Source of the DNA: Desulfobacterales bacterium
GTDB lineage: Bacteria > Desulfobacterota > Desulfobacteria > Desulfobacterales > JAFDCJ01
Assembly (NCBI GenBank): GCA_029932495.1
Contig: JAOZPY010000189.1
Location: 1-5,884 of the forward strand
Length of the DNA: 5,884 nt
Direction: 5' to 3'
Shown here: positions 5,471 to 5,884 of the stretch, one piece after another
Layout: each line of letters starts with the position of its first letter
How positions within the stretch are numbered: position 1 is the first letter of the stretch
Notes under the pieces: model-generated
What the model was told of the DNA's origin: nothing
Databases searched by the model: none
The model's input: the letters and a program-made list of their open reading frames with translations, nothing else
Program-made: the position numbers and the translations under genes

Positions 5471-5884
5471 CTAATGTCCCAGAAAAAACATGCACGCCAG
5501 GACGGCGAAAATCACACCGGCCGCATCAGCGGTCAGGGCGGCGGCCAGGCTGTGGCGGATGCGGCGCACCTGGACAGCGCCGAAGTAAACCGCCATGACA
5601 TAAAAAGTGGTTTCGGTCGATCCCTGCAAGGTGGAAACCAGATAGCCGGTGTAGCTGTCGGGCCCGACGGCCGGATCGTTGATGATCGAGGCCAGAATCC
5701 CGTAAGCCCCTGATCCGGAAAGCGGCCGCATCAGGGCCATGGGAAGCGCCTCGGCCGGAAGACCGACCCGGCCGGTGACACTGCCCAGGGCCCCGACAAT
5801 GGCATCCAGGGCGCCGCTGGCCCGCAGCATGCCCACCGCCACCAGGATGGCCACCAGAAAGGGAATGATGCGCAGGGCCACCTG
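5471..5884 (-). CDS. spmB: SpmB-type nucleoside-recognition (Gate) domain membrane protein, C-terminal part
   Basis: The last 137 residues of a polytopic membrane protein of the spore maturation protein B / nucleoside-recognition (Gate) family; the 5' end lies beyond the right edge. The reading frame is open through base 5884, so the GTG at 5881 is internal rather than the start. Family signatures are clear: ALRIIPFLVAILVA near the visible start (a membrane segment), MRPLSGSGAYG (visible residues about 52-62) and STLQGSTETTFYVMAVYFG (84-102), followed by a last membrane segment ending FFLGH and a TAG stop. B. subtilis SpmB is about 178 residues, so at least about 40 are missing, more if this is an SpmA-SpmB fusion. 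SpmB acts in spore-core dehydration in Bacillus, but homologues occur widely in non-sporulating bacteria, where the role is unclear. It converges on the regulator gene with a 65-base gap and looks unrelated to the operon. Confidence 0.85.
   Translation of the reverse strand, partial: QVALRIIPFLVAILVAVGMLRASGALDAIVGALGSVTGRVGLPAEALPMALMRPLSGSGAYGILASIINDPAVGPDSYTGYLVSTLQGSTETTFYVMAVYFGAVQVRRIRHSLAAALTADAAGVIFAVLACMFFLGH

Overview
This 5.9-kb window of bacterial DNA has moderate GC content and is densely coding. The solute-binding protein has a plain Sec signal peptide rather than a lipobox, which fits a Gram-negative periplasm. A relative in the Desulfobacterota (deltaproteobacteria) is a reasonable but unproven guess from the overall style: SCS-like CoA ligases beside transporters and an SpmB-family protein.

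Most of the window is one leftward (minus-strand) gene cluster, read from right to left. It starts with an SCS beta-like (SucC-type) CoA ligase subunit at 4508-3273, with a GTG start and a strong Shine-Dalgarno. This overlaps by 4 bases an SCS alpha-like (SucD-type) subunit at 3276-2374. A 145-base gap follows, filled by a long imperfect inverted repeat. Next come an ABC extracellular solute-binding protein at 2228-903 and a MalF/UgpA-type ABC permease that starts at 859 and runs off the left edge. The second permease and the ATPase expected of such a transporter are not in the window and should lie to the left.

A GntR-family regulator of the HutC type (winged helix plus UTRA ligand domain) is encoded divergently on the plus strand, best start 4647, stop 5405. 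It shares a roughly 140-base AT-rich intergenic region with the ligase/transporter cluster. That region holds repeated TTGAC boxes, an 8-base palindrome and a perfect TATAAT. The simplest reading is that this regulator controls the cluster, which would import a small organic substrate and activate it as a CoA thioester. The substrate cannot be told from sequence.

At the right edge, on the minus strand and convergent with the regulator, is the C-terminal part of an SpmB/nucleoside-recognition (Gate) domain membrane protein (5471 to beyond 5884). It looks unrelated to the cluster. The 65-base stretch 5406-5470 between the two convergent genes shows no convincing terminator.

The most unusual points are three. 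The SCS beta-like subunit lacks the conserved Asp and Lys after the EINPL motif, including a known Mg-nucleotide ligand. A CoA ligase is coupled to an ABC importer under a UTRA regulator. The inverted-repeat element fills the gap between the ligase and transporter genes.
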